From the NCBI GenBank assembly GCA_015062825.1, contig SUTR01000014.1, positions 12,140 through 52,949 on the forward strand: DNA of 40,810 nt. Reading direction: 5' to 3'. Origin of the DNA: Methanosphaera stadtmanae (GTDB taxonomy: Archaea > Methanobacteriota > Methanobacteria > Methanobacteriales > Methanobacteriaceae). Both the position numbers and the translations under genes were made by a program. Below, piece by piece: positions 25,186 through 33,307 of the stretch (position 1 is the stretch's first letter; the number at the start of each line of letters is the position of its first letter). The notes under the pieces are model-generated. The model was not told the DNA's origin. It worked only from the letters and a program-made list of their open reading frames with translations, and made no database searches.

Positions 25186-26529
25186 TTATCTTATTTGTGC
25201 ACCTGTTGCTTTGATATAGTTTTCAACTTTTATATTATCCTTCTTATTAAATGTCTTATAATTGTATGTTAAACTTTTTTGATTATCTTTAATTTGTGAA
25301 CCAGTATATACATCAATCAATTCAACACTAACAATTTCATCAATCTTGCTTATGATATCCTTTAAGATGTTTTCATCAGCAGTTTTTGGAGTAAGTATGG
25401 ATATATCATATGAATACAATTTGATGTTTTCTGTCTTCCATTTGTATAATTCATCATCGCTTAATATTCTAATATTGGATATCTTCAACTTCACTTCGTT
25501 TTTGTTATCTTTAATTAGCGTAACATTGTTTGAAGTTACTGATTTGACAATACCTACATGTATGTTGTTGGAATATTGGTGTTTAAGTCCTACTTCATTG
25601 CCAATATTTTCCTTAAGGTATCTAACATCTTGTGTGAGAATACTTATTGCCTTATCAGACCTTCCAAGTGCATCCTCAAATTCATCAAGATGTTTTGCTG
25701 AATTTTTCATATTATTTATGAATTCATCTACTTTTCCCTCTTCAATATAGTTACATAACTTTATGCTTTCATCAATCAGAGTTCTACGTGTTTGAACATT
25801 TATCTCATTTGATTCCTGTATTGAATAGTATAGGTATGGATTTTGGGATACTATACGACTTATCATATCAAGCATTAAATTATAGACAGGACTTGCAAAT
25901 TCCCTTGATCTTTTCACACTTACATCAAGTTTCTTTATGGTTGATGCAATGCTAATATATGAAAAATGAGTCAATCCCTGTACTACACTCATAATTTTGT
26001 CATGTTCTTCAGGAGTACTGATTACAAGCTTTGCATTATGCTCGTTGAGATATTTTTCAATTTTTTCAACATATTGGTTGTATCTGTTTTTTAATGGGGT
26101 AATTATTATTACCTGTCCATCTATTGAAGGTACTCTTGGTCCGAACATTGGATGGCATGGTAATATTTCACAGTTTTCTGGTGCATATTTTTCCAGTGCC
26201 TCTGCGGGTCTTCTTTTAACAGAGGTCACATCCATCAACAGACTCCCTTGGGGGGCATGTGGGGCAACTTCCTTTATTGTATCTACCATATATTCTATCG
26301 GAACGGCAAATATGATTATTTTGGAATATTGTATTGCTTCAATATTGTTATCTGAGTAAGATGCCCCTATTTCTTTGGCAATCTGTTCTCCAGAGGATTT
26401 GTTACGACTTGTGATTTTAACACTTATGTTGTTGTTTATTAAATCTTCGGCAATCCACCGGCCCAATCCTCTTGTTCCTCCAATAATTGTCACATCACTT
26501 TTTTCATCACAAGTCATTATCCAATCCAT
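25186..26529 (-). CDS. tyrA: Prephenate dehydrogenase with C-terminal FDX-ACB-like domain
   Basis: Oxidative decarboxylation of prephenate on the tyrosine pathway. The NAD(P)-binding loop GGTRGLG is at residues 17-23, followed by KIIIFAVPIEY and the family motif CHPMFGP (125-131), then the helical dimerisation domain (QGLTHFSYISIA, 184-195, to about 300). A beta-rich linker (about 322-370) leads to residues 372-447: YSYDISILTP, VELIDVYTGSQI...NQKSLTYNYKTF and a final TGAQIR. This matches the order and key residues of the FDX-ACB domain that ends phenylalanyl-tRNA synthetase beta. The 447 residues are long compared with bacterial TyrA (about 280-370). The start at 26529 is tentative; an in-frame ATG at 26517 is equally possible. 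The next upstream gene ends 41 bases away. Confidence 0.9.
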   Translation of the reverse strand: MDWIMTCDEKSDVTIIGGTRGLGRWIAEDLINNNISVKITSRNKSSGEQIAKEIGASYSDNNIEAIQYSKIIIFAVPIEYMVDTIKEVAPHAPQGSLLMDVTSVKRRPAEALEKYAPENCEILPCHPMFGPRVPSIDGQVIIITPLKNRYNQYVEKIEKYLNEHNAKLVISTPEEHDKIMSVVQGLTHFSYISIASTIKKLDVSVKRSREFASPVYNLMLDMISRIVSQNPYLYYSIQESNEINVQTRRTLIDESIKLCNYIEEGKVDEFINNMKNSAKHLDEFEDALGRSDKAISILTQDVRYLKENIGNEVGLKHQYSNNIHVGIVKSVTSNNVTLIKDNKNEVKLKISNIRILSDDELYKWKTENIKLYSYDISILTPKTADENILKDIISKIDEIVSVELIDVYTGSQIKDNQKSLTYNYKTFNKKDNIKVENYIKATGAQIR

Positions 26530-26570
26530 CCTATTTATTTTTTCTTGTTATTATTTATAATTGTAGTTTC

Positions 26571-26879
26571 TTATATTTCTATCCTTGGAAGTGGACGTTT
26601 TGAATAAATTTCATTTATTATATCCAGTAAATCTATTATTCTTTTATCTTCACATATTTTTTTTATCGCAAGGAATTCTGTGGAATTTTTTATAAATATT
26701 CCTCTTCTTTTAAGTGTTATTCCATTGGATGTCGGATTCAATTCTACAAATATTGTTTGATGATTGTTATGTTCTGGTGTTTTAACGATGTATACTCCAT
26801 CTATATTTGTTGCAATTTTTTCCCATGGTTCTGCTTGTTCTATTGATTTTATAATAATGTTTTTCTTATTGTTGTTCAT
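26571..26879 (-). CDS. Conserved-looking small protein, unknown
   Basis: 102 residues, mixed alpha/beta by eye: KNIIIKSIEQAEPWEKIATNI, a strand-rich middle (DGVYIVKT, QTIFVELNP, GITLKRRGIFI) and a helical end (FLAIKKICEDKRIIDLLDIINEIY). No signal peptide, membrane segment or known motif. AGGTGA lies about 13 bases upstream of the ATG, a rather long spacing. It is 41 bases upstream of tyrA on the same strand, so co-transcription is likely. I cannot assign a function. Confidence 0.7.
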   Translation of the reverse strand: MNNNKKNIIIKSIEQAEPWEKIATNIDGVYIVKTPEHNNHQTIFVELNPTSNGITLKRRGIFIKNSTEFLAIKKICEDKRIIDLLDIINEIYSKRPLPRIEI

Positions 26880-27034
26880 AATTTTAATTGATTCACCTCA
26901 TATTTTTGTAATACTATTTTTATTAATAATCATATAAAAGTATTACTATTATCACTAAAACTTATTACTTAAATATAAAATAAATCAAGACAATAATATA
27001 TATTATATCTTAAACAAAAGAAGGAAAATATAAT

Positions 27035-28090
27035 ATGCAAATAAAAAACCAGGATAAAAAAATAGGATTGATAGAAGTAATACCAGAAAACCTTGATGAT
27101 TTATGGCATTTATCTCATATTGTAGAAATAGGCGACTACATATCAACACTCACTACCAGAAGAATACAGGACAATAATAGTGGAAAAACAAGGGCAGATA
27201 GAGGAGTCAAGAAAACATTTTATCTTGGAGTAAGGGTGGAAAAAATTGCATTCCATAAATACACAGGGATTCTACGTTTTACGGGAATCATAGAGTCAGG
27301 ACCTGAAGACTTGGTGCCACTTGGATCACATCATACAATAAATATGCAGATAAATAACAGTCTGAGGATACAAAAGACATGGAATAAATGGACTCTTGAT
27401 AGATTAACCCAGGCAATAGAAGCTTCAAAGAGAAACGAGGATATAATAATAGCAATTGAAGACAATAATACTGAACTTGGATTAATCAAACAGTATGGGA
27501 TAGAATATGTGGGACCTATAATAGGTGACATATCCGGTAAAAGAAACATACAAAAGGATAGGAAGGAAAAAATAAACCAATACTATGAAGACATTACTCA
27601 AAGTATTTTACAGCACGGAACATTCAACAAACTAATAATAATTGGGCCTGGATTTACAAAGAATGGATATTACAACTACTTGGAAGATAAATATCCTGAA
27701 ATGGCCAAAAAGGCAACATTGGAAAATACCGGTTCTGGAGGACATGCAGGTATTCAGGAAGTACTAAAAAATGGACTTGTTGAAAATCTATCCAAGGATG
27801 CAAAAATAGCAAAGGAAATTGCAACCGTAAATAAATTATTAGAAGAAATAGGCAAGTCATCAAATCTGGTTACATATGGATTTAAACAGGTATCAAATGC
27901 TACAAATATGGCGGCAGTTGAAAAATTAATAGTTGTAGACCAGGAGGTACGACAACAAAAGACACAACAAATAATGAATAACGTGGAGAATATGGGTGGT
28001 ACTGTTGAAATAATAAGCAGTCAACATGATGGTGGAAAACAATTGGAGGCTCTAGGTTCAATAGCGGCATTTTTAAGATATCCCATATAG
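27035..28090 (+). CDS. pelA: mRNA surveillance protein Pelota (Dom34 homologue)
   Basis: eRF1-related factor that enters stalled ribosomes and, with aEF1A and ABCE1, promotes their dissociation. The N-terminal Sm-like domain has the typical EVIPENLDDLWHLSHIVEIGDYISTLTTRRIQ start. The middle domain has VKKTFYLGVRVEKIAFHKYTGILRFTG. The C-terminal domain holds NTGSGGHAGIQEVLKNG and ends ALGSIAAFLRYPI. The eRF1 GGQ motif is absent, as expected. The 351 residues are standard. An AAGAAGGA ribosome site and a likely TATA element (TTAAATATA at 26969-26977) lie upstream. Confidence 0.96.
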   Translation: MQIKNQDKKIGLIEVIPENLDDLWHLSHIVEIGDYISTLTTRRIQDNNSGKTRADRGVKKTFYLGVRVEKIAFHKYTGILRFTGIIESGPEDLVPLGSHHTINMQINNSLRIQKTWNKWTLDRLTQAIEASKRNEDIIIAIEDNNTELGLIKQYGIEYVGPIIGDISGKRNIQKDRKEKINQYYEDITQSILQHGTFNKLIIIGPGFTKNGYYNYLEDKYPEMAKKATLENTGSGGHAGIQEVLKNGLVENLSKDAKIAKEIATVNKLLEEIGKSSNLVTYGFKQVSNATNMAAVEKLIVVDQEVRQQKTQQIMNNVENMGGTVEIISSQHDGGKQLEALGSIAAFLRYPI

Positions 28091-28230
28091 ATTTCATGAA
28101 AAAATTATTCATGTAAATAACATTTAAATGTTTCAATTAATAAAACTATTATATAGATAACATAATATTCTATGAGAAAATCATAGTTCATGTTATGATA
28201 TATTGCATTAAATAACTATTAGGTGAGATA

Positions 28231-29145
28231 ATGGAAGTTTATCTACAATGGATAACTGGATTATTCTTAACTTTAATCTTAACAATAGTATTTACTGTAT
28301 TATTTACTAAAATTAAGGGAAATTTATTTGAAGATATACGTGGCGGTATTCCTAAAGCAGTTGGAATAGCACCATTTATAGTAATGGTATTACTATTTCC
28401 TGAACCATACAAATATTTAATAGTTATAATAGGTATTACTGCATTTGTTGATGACGTAATCGGAAGAAAACGATTAACGTCATACCTGGAAGTAGGACAG
28501 TTAGTCAGAGGTCTGGGACTTATTATAGTTATGATTTGGGGATATTATCTTGCTGGACCTGTTGCAATATTGGTAGCTTTAATGATACAGATATATAATA
28601 TTGCTGATATGCAGCCAGGAGTTGCATGTATAACAACATTAATCATGTCCGCACTTTCCTTTGCAATATTAGTATTATTGGGCTCTGTAGCATATTACAT
28701 ACCTGTATTATTATTCATGATATGTTTAGGTTACATGTCACTTGACTATTCTGGATACATTATGATGGGAGAGGTAGGAAATCATTCATTCGGTGTAGCA
28801 CTTGGTATGTGTCTTGCACTTGTATCAGCAGAATTTACAAAAATATTTTTACCGGCTAATGTATTTTACCCAGTAGAATTTATAATAATGTTAATATTGT
28901 TTTTAATAACAGCAATAATAATTGCAGAACTAAGAAGAGAAACACTAACATACTATCTTGAAAGATATCTTAAAATAGACAATCCTACATTTGGGGACTT
29001 ATTGATGGATGTCTTGACTGGTGGCGGATTAGGTGATCTATTTAGAAAATTAATTTTAGAAAATAAGCAGATTCAAGTTAAAAATAATTTTTTAATAGCA
29101 TTAGGTTTTAGAAGATTATTGTATAATCCTGTAAAAGTTTCTTAA
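28231..29145 (+). CDS. MraY/WecA-like (GT4) membrane glycophosphotransferase homologue
   Basis: 304 residues with about eight hydrophobic segments. The order of motifs follows the polyprenyl-phosphate sugar-phosphate transferase family: RGGIPKAVGIAPF (residues 37-49, cf. the GxPxMGG loop), AFVDDVIG (71-78, Asp74/Asp75), YNIADMQPG (122-130, cf. NLxDGxDG) and MGEVGNHSFG (179-188, cf. GDxGSxxLG). The last two motifs are altered from bacterial MraY. A conserved-looking cytosolic tail follows (DNPTFGDLLMDVLTGGGLGDL). In Methanobacteriales such MraY-like proteins are candidates for loading the pseudomurein precursor onto a lipid carrier. AGGTGA precedes the ATG. The MurG-like gene two genes downstream supports this role; the exact substrate is inference. 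Confidence 0.75.
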   Translation: MEVYLQWITGLFLTLILTIVFTVLFTKIKGNLFEDIRGGIPKAVGIAPFIVMVLLFPEPYKYLIVIIGITAFVDDVIGRKRLTSYLEVGQLVRGLGLIIVMIWGYYLAGPVAILVALMIQIYNIADMQPGVACITTLIMSALSFAILVLLGSVAYYIPVLLFMICLGYMSLDYSGYIMMGEVGNHSFGVALGMCLALVSAEFTKIFLPANVFYPVEFIIMLILFLITAIIIAELRRETLTYYLERYLKIDNPTFGDLLMDVLTGGGLGDLFRKLILENKQIQVKNNFLIALGFRRLLYNPVKVS

Positions 29146-29160
29146 AAAACAAATAAATTT

Positions 29161-29202
29161 ATTCATTATCAAAAATGAATGATTTAATTTTTCTATTTTT
29201 TT
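29161..29202 (+). terminator. Hairpin and T-tract after the MraY-like gene
   Basis: ATTCATT (29161-29167) pairs with AATGAAT (29174-29180) across six bases, followed by T-rich sequence with a run of seven Ts. It begins 15 bases after the stop codon. Confidence 0.6.
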
Positions 29203-29269
29203 ATTAGTTGAATTTTATAATTCAATTTACAATTTTCATAATTTTTTGTTTAACTTAAAAACCAAAACA

Positions 29270-29279
29270 TTTATATATA
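29270..29279 (+). promoter_or_regulatory. Archaeal promoter (TATA box) for the ferredoxin gene
   Basis: TTTATATATA preceded by ACCAAAACA, which resembles a BRE. A start site about 25 bases downstream would give a leader of roughly 35 bases carrying the GGGGGAG ribosome site (29317-29323). Confidence 0.6.
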
Positions 29280-29332
29280 TTATGTATGATACTAATTTTA
29301 TTAATGCGTATTTTTTGGGGGAGCGAATTTTT

Positions 29333-29566
29333 ATGTATGAAGTAATTTTAGATAGAGACGATTGTGAAATGTGTGGTAATTGTGTTGAATTGGATGAAAC
29401 ACTATTTACTTTTGATGATGATGACCTTGCAACAATCGTTGGTTCAACAAGGGATGGAAATATAGATGAACTTGAAATAGATGATGCAGAGATATATAGT
29501 GAAGCTGCAGAAAACTGTTCAGGTGAATGTATAGAAGTTTATGACGACGAAGGAAATCCAATATAA
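29333..29566 (+). CDS. Small acidic ferredoxin-like iron-sulfur protein
   Basis: 77 residues from the ATG at 29333, chosen because GGGGGAG lies nine bases upstream; the longer in-frame ATG at 29246 would overlap the promoter. Cys11, Cys14 and Cys17 form CxxCxxC, and Cys62 in ENCSGECIEV is the expected fourth ligand for one [4Fe-4S] cluster. Cys66 is an additional cysteine. The middle is very acidic (DETLFTFDDDD, ELEIDDAEIYSEAAE), typical of low-potential single-cluster ferredoxins. It has its own promoter and stands between the MraY-like and MurG-like genes, with no obvious functional link to either. The redox partner is unknown. Confidence 0.85.
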   Translation: MYEVILDRDDCEMCGNCVELDETLFTFDDDDLATIVGSTRDGNIDELEIDDAEIYSEAAENCSGECIEVYDDEGNPI

Positions 29567-29719
29567 TCCTTCATCATTACATCTTTTTTAATCTCCACAA
29601 CATTAATAAAATACTATCTTTTTCTATAATTAATAACTTTTAATAATTATATTAAACAAATAAATTTATAATTAAAAAATGAATAAGGTATACTTATTTA
29701 ATCTTATGAGGGAATATAA

Positions 29720-30772
29720 ATGGAATTGTTACTTTTTGTTACAGGTAGAGGAATTGGTGGTGATGCTGTAACAGCATATAATATACAAAACTATCTACAA
29801 GAATATGGAATCGATTCTAAAATAGTATTGGATCCTAGTGCACCAGGATATTACTTTAAAAAACGAAATATGGAATGGCTAAAATCTCCAATTCCTAATG
29901 CAGGAGGACATGCAGCTACAAAAATCAAACTTATCAAGGCAGCATTCAAAACATTAACTGCATCAATTAAAGGTGCAAGGCTTATTAGAAAAACTAAATG
30001 TGATGGGGTTGTAGGAGTTATAGGTGGAGGTGCAATAATTGGATGTTTATCTGCAAAACTTGCTGGAGTACCGGCAGTAGGAATAGTGGCAACACCTACA
30101 GATACTAAAGTATCATTAAAATTAAATTCAACATTACTACTACCAGAATCACCACTCTATACTAAATCTAATGTTGAAAGCAAATATAATGTACATACAC
30201 AGTATTCACCAATTAAAATGGATATTATAGAGGGTAACAAAGACAATATCCTGGATAAATTAACAGACAAGTACAATCCTGAAAATCCATCAATATTATT
30301 CTCATCAGGTTCAACCCTATTTGATGATATGGCTAAGGCAGCAAGAAAATTTGCCGAAGAAAATGATGATGTTAATATCTTTGTAATAGGCGATCCATTA
30401 AAAGAGGAATTAAATTCAATAATTAATCATCCAAATATTATTAACTTAGGTTATATCAATTATATTAAGGATTTATATAATTTATTGGACTTGGCTGTTA
30501 TTACTGATGATGGATTAACATTACATGAAACAATAGCTTGTCAAATACCTGTCGTTGTAGTTTTGGGTGTAAAATATGGACGTTATCATAATCTAGCAAG
30601 TGTTTTTGAAGGTGCAGTACTTGAAAGTAATGTTGATAACATATCAGAAGTAGTAAAAAATGCATTGGATAATCAAGTAGAAATGAAAGAGGCTGCAAAA
30701 AAATATTCTGCAGGTATATTGAATTCACCCGCAGATTTGTGTAAGTTTATTAAAGAAAATATTGAGAAATAA
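29720..30772 (+). CDS. MurG-like (GT28/GT-B) glycosyltransferase
   Basis: 350 residues in a GT-B arrangement. The N-terminal half has LLFVTGRGIGGDAVTAYNIQNYL (cf. the GGTGGH loop) and GVIGGGAIIGCLSAKLAGVPAVGI. The C-terminal half has SILFSSGSTLFDDM and DLAVITDDGLTLHETIACQIPVVV, which corresponds to the sugar-nucleotide pocket (GxxTxxE) of MurG-type enzymes. There is no signal peptide or transmembrane segment, consistent with a peripheral inner-face enzyme. GAGGGA precedes the ATG. By proximity to the MraY-like gene it is a candidate for adding the second sugar to the lipid-linked pseudomurein precursor. It converges on the flavin reductase gene, with only 24 bases between stop codons. Confidence 0.75.
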   Translation: MELLLFVTGRGIGGDAVTAYNIQNYLQEYGIDSKIVLDPSAPGYYFKKRNMEWLKSPIPNAGGHAATKIKLIKAAFKTLTASIKGARLIRKTKCDGVVGVIGGGAIIGCLSAKLAGVPAVGIVATPTDTKVSLKLNSTLLLPESPLYTKSNVESKYNVHTQYSPIKMDIIEGNKDNILDKLTDKYNPENPSILFSSGSTLFDDMAKAARKFAEENDDVNIFVIGDPLKEELNSIINHPNIINLGYINYIKDLYNLLDLAVITDDGLTLHETIACQIPVVVVLGVKYGRYHNLASVFEGAVLESNVDNISEVVKNALDNQVEMKEAAKKYSAGILNSPADLCKFIKENIEK

Positions 30773-30796
30773 TTTCCCAACTTAAAATTCTTTTTT

Positions 30797-32107
30797 TTAT
30801 AAAAATCGTTTATAATACTCTGTTAATTTAAAGATACCATCTGTTGATGGATGTATTTCTAGGAAATTGTCAAAGTTATCCGCATTATTTCCATCTTTCA
30901 ATAATTTAACCATGTATGGTAATGCAATATTGGATGATGGTGTTATTGCAAGAATATTGTTTATATGTCCATTTTCAAGATCTATATATTCCTTTGTAAA
31001 ACCTGTTTTTCCATGAAGCATATTCCAGAATGATGATGGTCCTGCTGCTGCAGGCATTGTGATTTCCTTACCATTCTTTGAAACTTCACTTCCTTTAAGA
31101 TAACTTACATCATAGGATAATGATATTGTAAGTGGAATCATACTATAATCCGGTGTTACTTTTTCGTTCATAATATTTCTTATTGCTACCATTCCCTCCA
31201 TACGACTTACTGGTGTTGAGAGAATTCCACCAATCACATCACCTGCTGCATAAATATCTTGGTTGGATGTTTGCATATATTTGTTAACAATAATGTTTCC
31301 TCTGGAATCAATATCAACAATGCCTTCCAATATTTCGGAATTTGCCTGGACTCCTGTTGCTAATAAAACAGTACCTTCAATTTCACCAAAATTTGTTTCG
31401 ACTGACCTATCTGTAATTTTATTTATTTCCACATTTTCATGAATGATAGTATTTTTAAGTAAATTACGTACAATATATTCCTCACTTTCATTGTCATCTA
31501 ACATTTTAAGGAAGGTACTTCTACATAATATGTCTACTTGACTTCCAATGCTGGAGAATATTCCAGCATATTCAGCTGCAGTAGAACCTCCGCCAACAAT
31601 AACTAACTTTTCAGGAACTTCATCAAACTTCAGAGTATCTTTATATGTATATGCATTTTCAACACCTTCAATGTCTGGAATCAATGGAGAAGAGCCTGTA
31701 CATACCAATAATTTATCATATTCGTATTCGTCCTCATCATCAACAATCACAACCTTCCGTTGTGCATCGACAGTTGCATTTCCATGAATGTATTCAACAC
31801 CAGTACCTGTCGTTTCCTTAGTAATCACATGTCTTATTTTCTTTTGTGTTTCTTTAATCTGACTACATGCCCTTTTATAATTAACCTTTATTTCACTATC
31901 AATAATACCTAAATCGTTAAAGTTTTCACTAGCAAGAACATGTTTGGAAATGTCTGTTAAAGCACATACAACCATACATGCTTGATTTAAACATTTACCA
32001 CCAATATGGCGTTTTTCAATCAAAGTTACATTATTTCCTTCTTCAGCAGCTTTCATCGCAGCAAATCTACCTGCAGGTCCAGCACCAATTATTACAATAT
32101 TTGTCAT
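30797..32107 (-). CDS. FAD-dependent pyridine nucleotide-disulfide oxidoreductase
   Basis: 436 residues of the dihydrolipoamide dehydrogenase/mercuric reductase type. The FAD-binding GAGPAGRFAAMKAAEEG is at the N-terminus, followed by the redox disulfide in GGKCLNQAC. The second nucleotide-binding loop is VIVGGGSTAAEYAG, and the FAD motif DIYAAGDVIGG comes later. The C-terminal dimer-interface region ends EIHPSTDGIFKL, where family members usually have HPTxxE: the His-Pro is kept, but the catalytic-dyad Glu is not at its usual place. No lipoyl-dependent complex genes are nearby, so the substrate is unknown. The ribosome site is weak. It is separated from the trp operon by a terminator. Confidence 0.85.
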   Translation of the reverse strand: MTNIVIIGAGPAGRFAAMKAAEEGNNVTLIEKRHIGGKCLNQACMVVCALTDISKHVLASENFNDLGIIDSEIKVNYKRACSQIKETQKKIRHVITKETTGTGVEYIHGNATVDAQRKVVIVDDEDEYEYDKLLVCTGSSPLIPDIEGVENAYTYKDTLKFDEVPEKLVIVGGGSTAAEYAGIFSSIGSQVDILCRSTFLKMLDDNESEEYIVRNLLKNTIIHENVEINKITDRSVETNFGEIEGTVLLATGVQANSEILEGIVDIDSRGNIIVNKYMQTSNQDIYAAGDVIGGILSTPVSRMEGMVAIRNIMNEKVTPDYSMIPLTISLSYDVSYLKGSEVSKNGKEITMPAAAGPSSFWNMLHGKTGFTKEYIDLENGHINNILAITPSSNIALPYMVKLLKDGNNADNFDNFLEIHPSTDGIFKLTEYYKRFL

Positions 32108-32171
32108 TTTATATCATCATTTGAAATTATAATATAATGTATATGGAAGGTAATAATTAAAATTGCGTAAT

Positions 32172-32212
32172 CAAAAAAATAATTCAAAGAAAGGGAGGTA
32201 TTTGAATTATTT
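32172..32212 (-). terminator. Intrinsic-type terminator of the trp operon
   Basis: AAATAATTCAAA (32177-32188) pairs perfectly with TTTGAATTATTT (32201-32212), with a 12-base loop. Read on the minus strand, the stem runs straight into seven Ts. It begins 46 bases after the trpD stop codon, at the end of the seven-gene operon. Confidence 0.7.
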
Positions 32213-32257
32213 CTAATGAAGGTCATGATAAAAATAGAGATGATAAGAAAGGTAGTA

Positions 32258-33307
32258 TCATGTATTGCTGTATTTAATTATATTATTCAACTGTTCCTTG
32301 GCAATGCCTTCTTTGAGAACCTTTCGTGAAAGTTCAACACCTTCCCTAAGACTTTTAACTTTATCGGTAACATATAAAATGCTTGCTGAATTCATAAGGC
32401 ATAAATCCATACGTGCTTTCTGTTGTCTAGTTTCAATCCGGTTGTCTAAAATATCCTTTATTATTTGTACATGTTCTTCAGGGCTGTCTGGAGCAGTAAT
32501 ATCATCTTCTGTGGAATATTCAAGACCAAAATCTTCAGGTGAAATGTATCGTACATTGATGTTGCCATCTTCTATGAATGCTACCTTTGTTTTTCCAACA
32601 TTGGATATTTCATCCATTGCAGGATTGCCCTTGCTATCAAATCCATGAACAATCATGCCACGTTTAACACCTAAATTAAGACTTACCTTTGCAATGGTCT
32701 CAACCAATTCAGGATCATAGATACCAGTCATTCTGGCAGTAACATGGCTTGGACATGTTATTGGTCCGATTAAATTAAAAATTGTCCTGGTTTTCAATTC
32801 TTTTCTAAGCATCATCACATTTTTAGTTGCAACATGATATTTAGGTGCAAATATGAATGCGAAGTTACAGTGTTCTAATGATTCAATCACCTGATTTGGT
32901 GTTAAGTTGATATTAACTCCTAAAGCTTCAAGTGCATCTGCTCCACCAAATTTGCTGCTTACACTTCTATTTCCATGTTTTGATATTTTAGCACCTGCAG
33001 CACTTGCAATTATGGATGATACAGTACTTACATTAAATGTTTTTAAGGTATCACCACCGGTACCGCAACTTTCAACAAGATATTCATCACTTTCATAGTC
33101 AATTTGCAATGCATGATCCTTCATGCATTGTGTAAGTGCTGTAATCTCATCAATGCTTTCACCTTTCATACGAAGTGCAATTAAAAAACTTGCAACGATA
33201 CTGTCAGGATAACTGCCACTTATCAAATCATTCATACATTCATATGCTTCATCATATGTCAAATCATATCCTTCATCTATAATTTTATCAAGTACTTCTT
33301 CTATCAT
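32258..33307 (-). CDS. trpD: Anthranilate phosphoribosyltransferase
   Basis: Second step of tryptophan synthesis: anthranilate plus PRPP gives phosphoribosyl-anthranilate. The phosphate-binding loop ESCGTGGDTLKTFNVST is at about residues 79-95. KHGNRSVSSKFGGADALEALG and FAPKYHVATKNVMMLRKEL cover the anthranilate and PRPP sites, then RTIFNLIGPITCP. The 349 residues are standard. The ATG directly follows the trpA stop codon, and its AAGGAGGATAG ribosome site lies inside trpA, so translation is coupled. It is the last gene of the operon. Confidence 0.96.
   Translation of the reverse strand: MIEEVLDKIIDEGYDLTYDEAYECMNDLISGSYPDSIVASFLIALRMKGESIDEITALTQCMKDHALQIDYESDEYLVESCGTGGDTLKTFNVSTVSSIIASAAGAKISKHGNRSVSSKFGGADALEALGVNINLTPNQVIESLEHCNFAFIFAPKYHVATKNVMMLRKELKTRTIFNLIGPITCPSHVTARMTGIYDPELVETIAKVSLNLGVKRGMIVHGFDSKGNPAMDEISNVGKTKVAFIEDGNINVRYISPEDFGLEYSTEDDITAPDSPEEHVQIIKDILDNRIETRQQKARMDLCLMNSASILYVTDKVKSLREGVELSRKVLKEGIAKEQLNNIIKYSNT

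Noticed and set aside
29246-29332. N-terminal extension of the ferredoxin
   Set aside because: It overlaps the TATA box and lacks a ribosome site, while the ATG at 29333 has a well-placed GGGGGAG.
32193-32331. GGGAGG followed by an ATG at 32215 as a small gene
   Set aside because: The GGGAGG is in the loop of the trp terminator hairpin, the spacing of 16 bases is too long, and the 38-codon frame is antisense to trpD.
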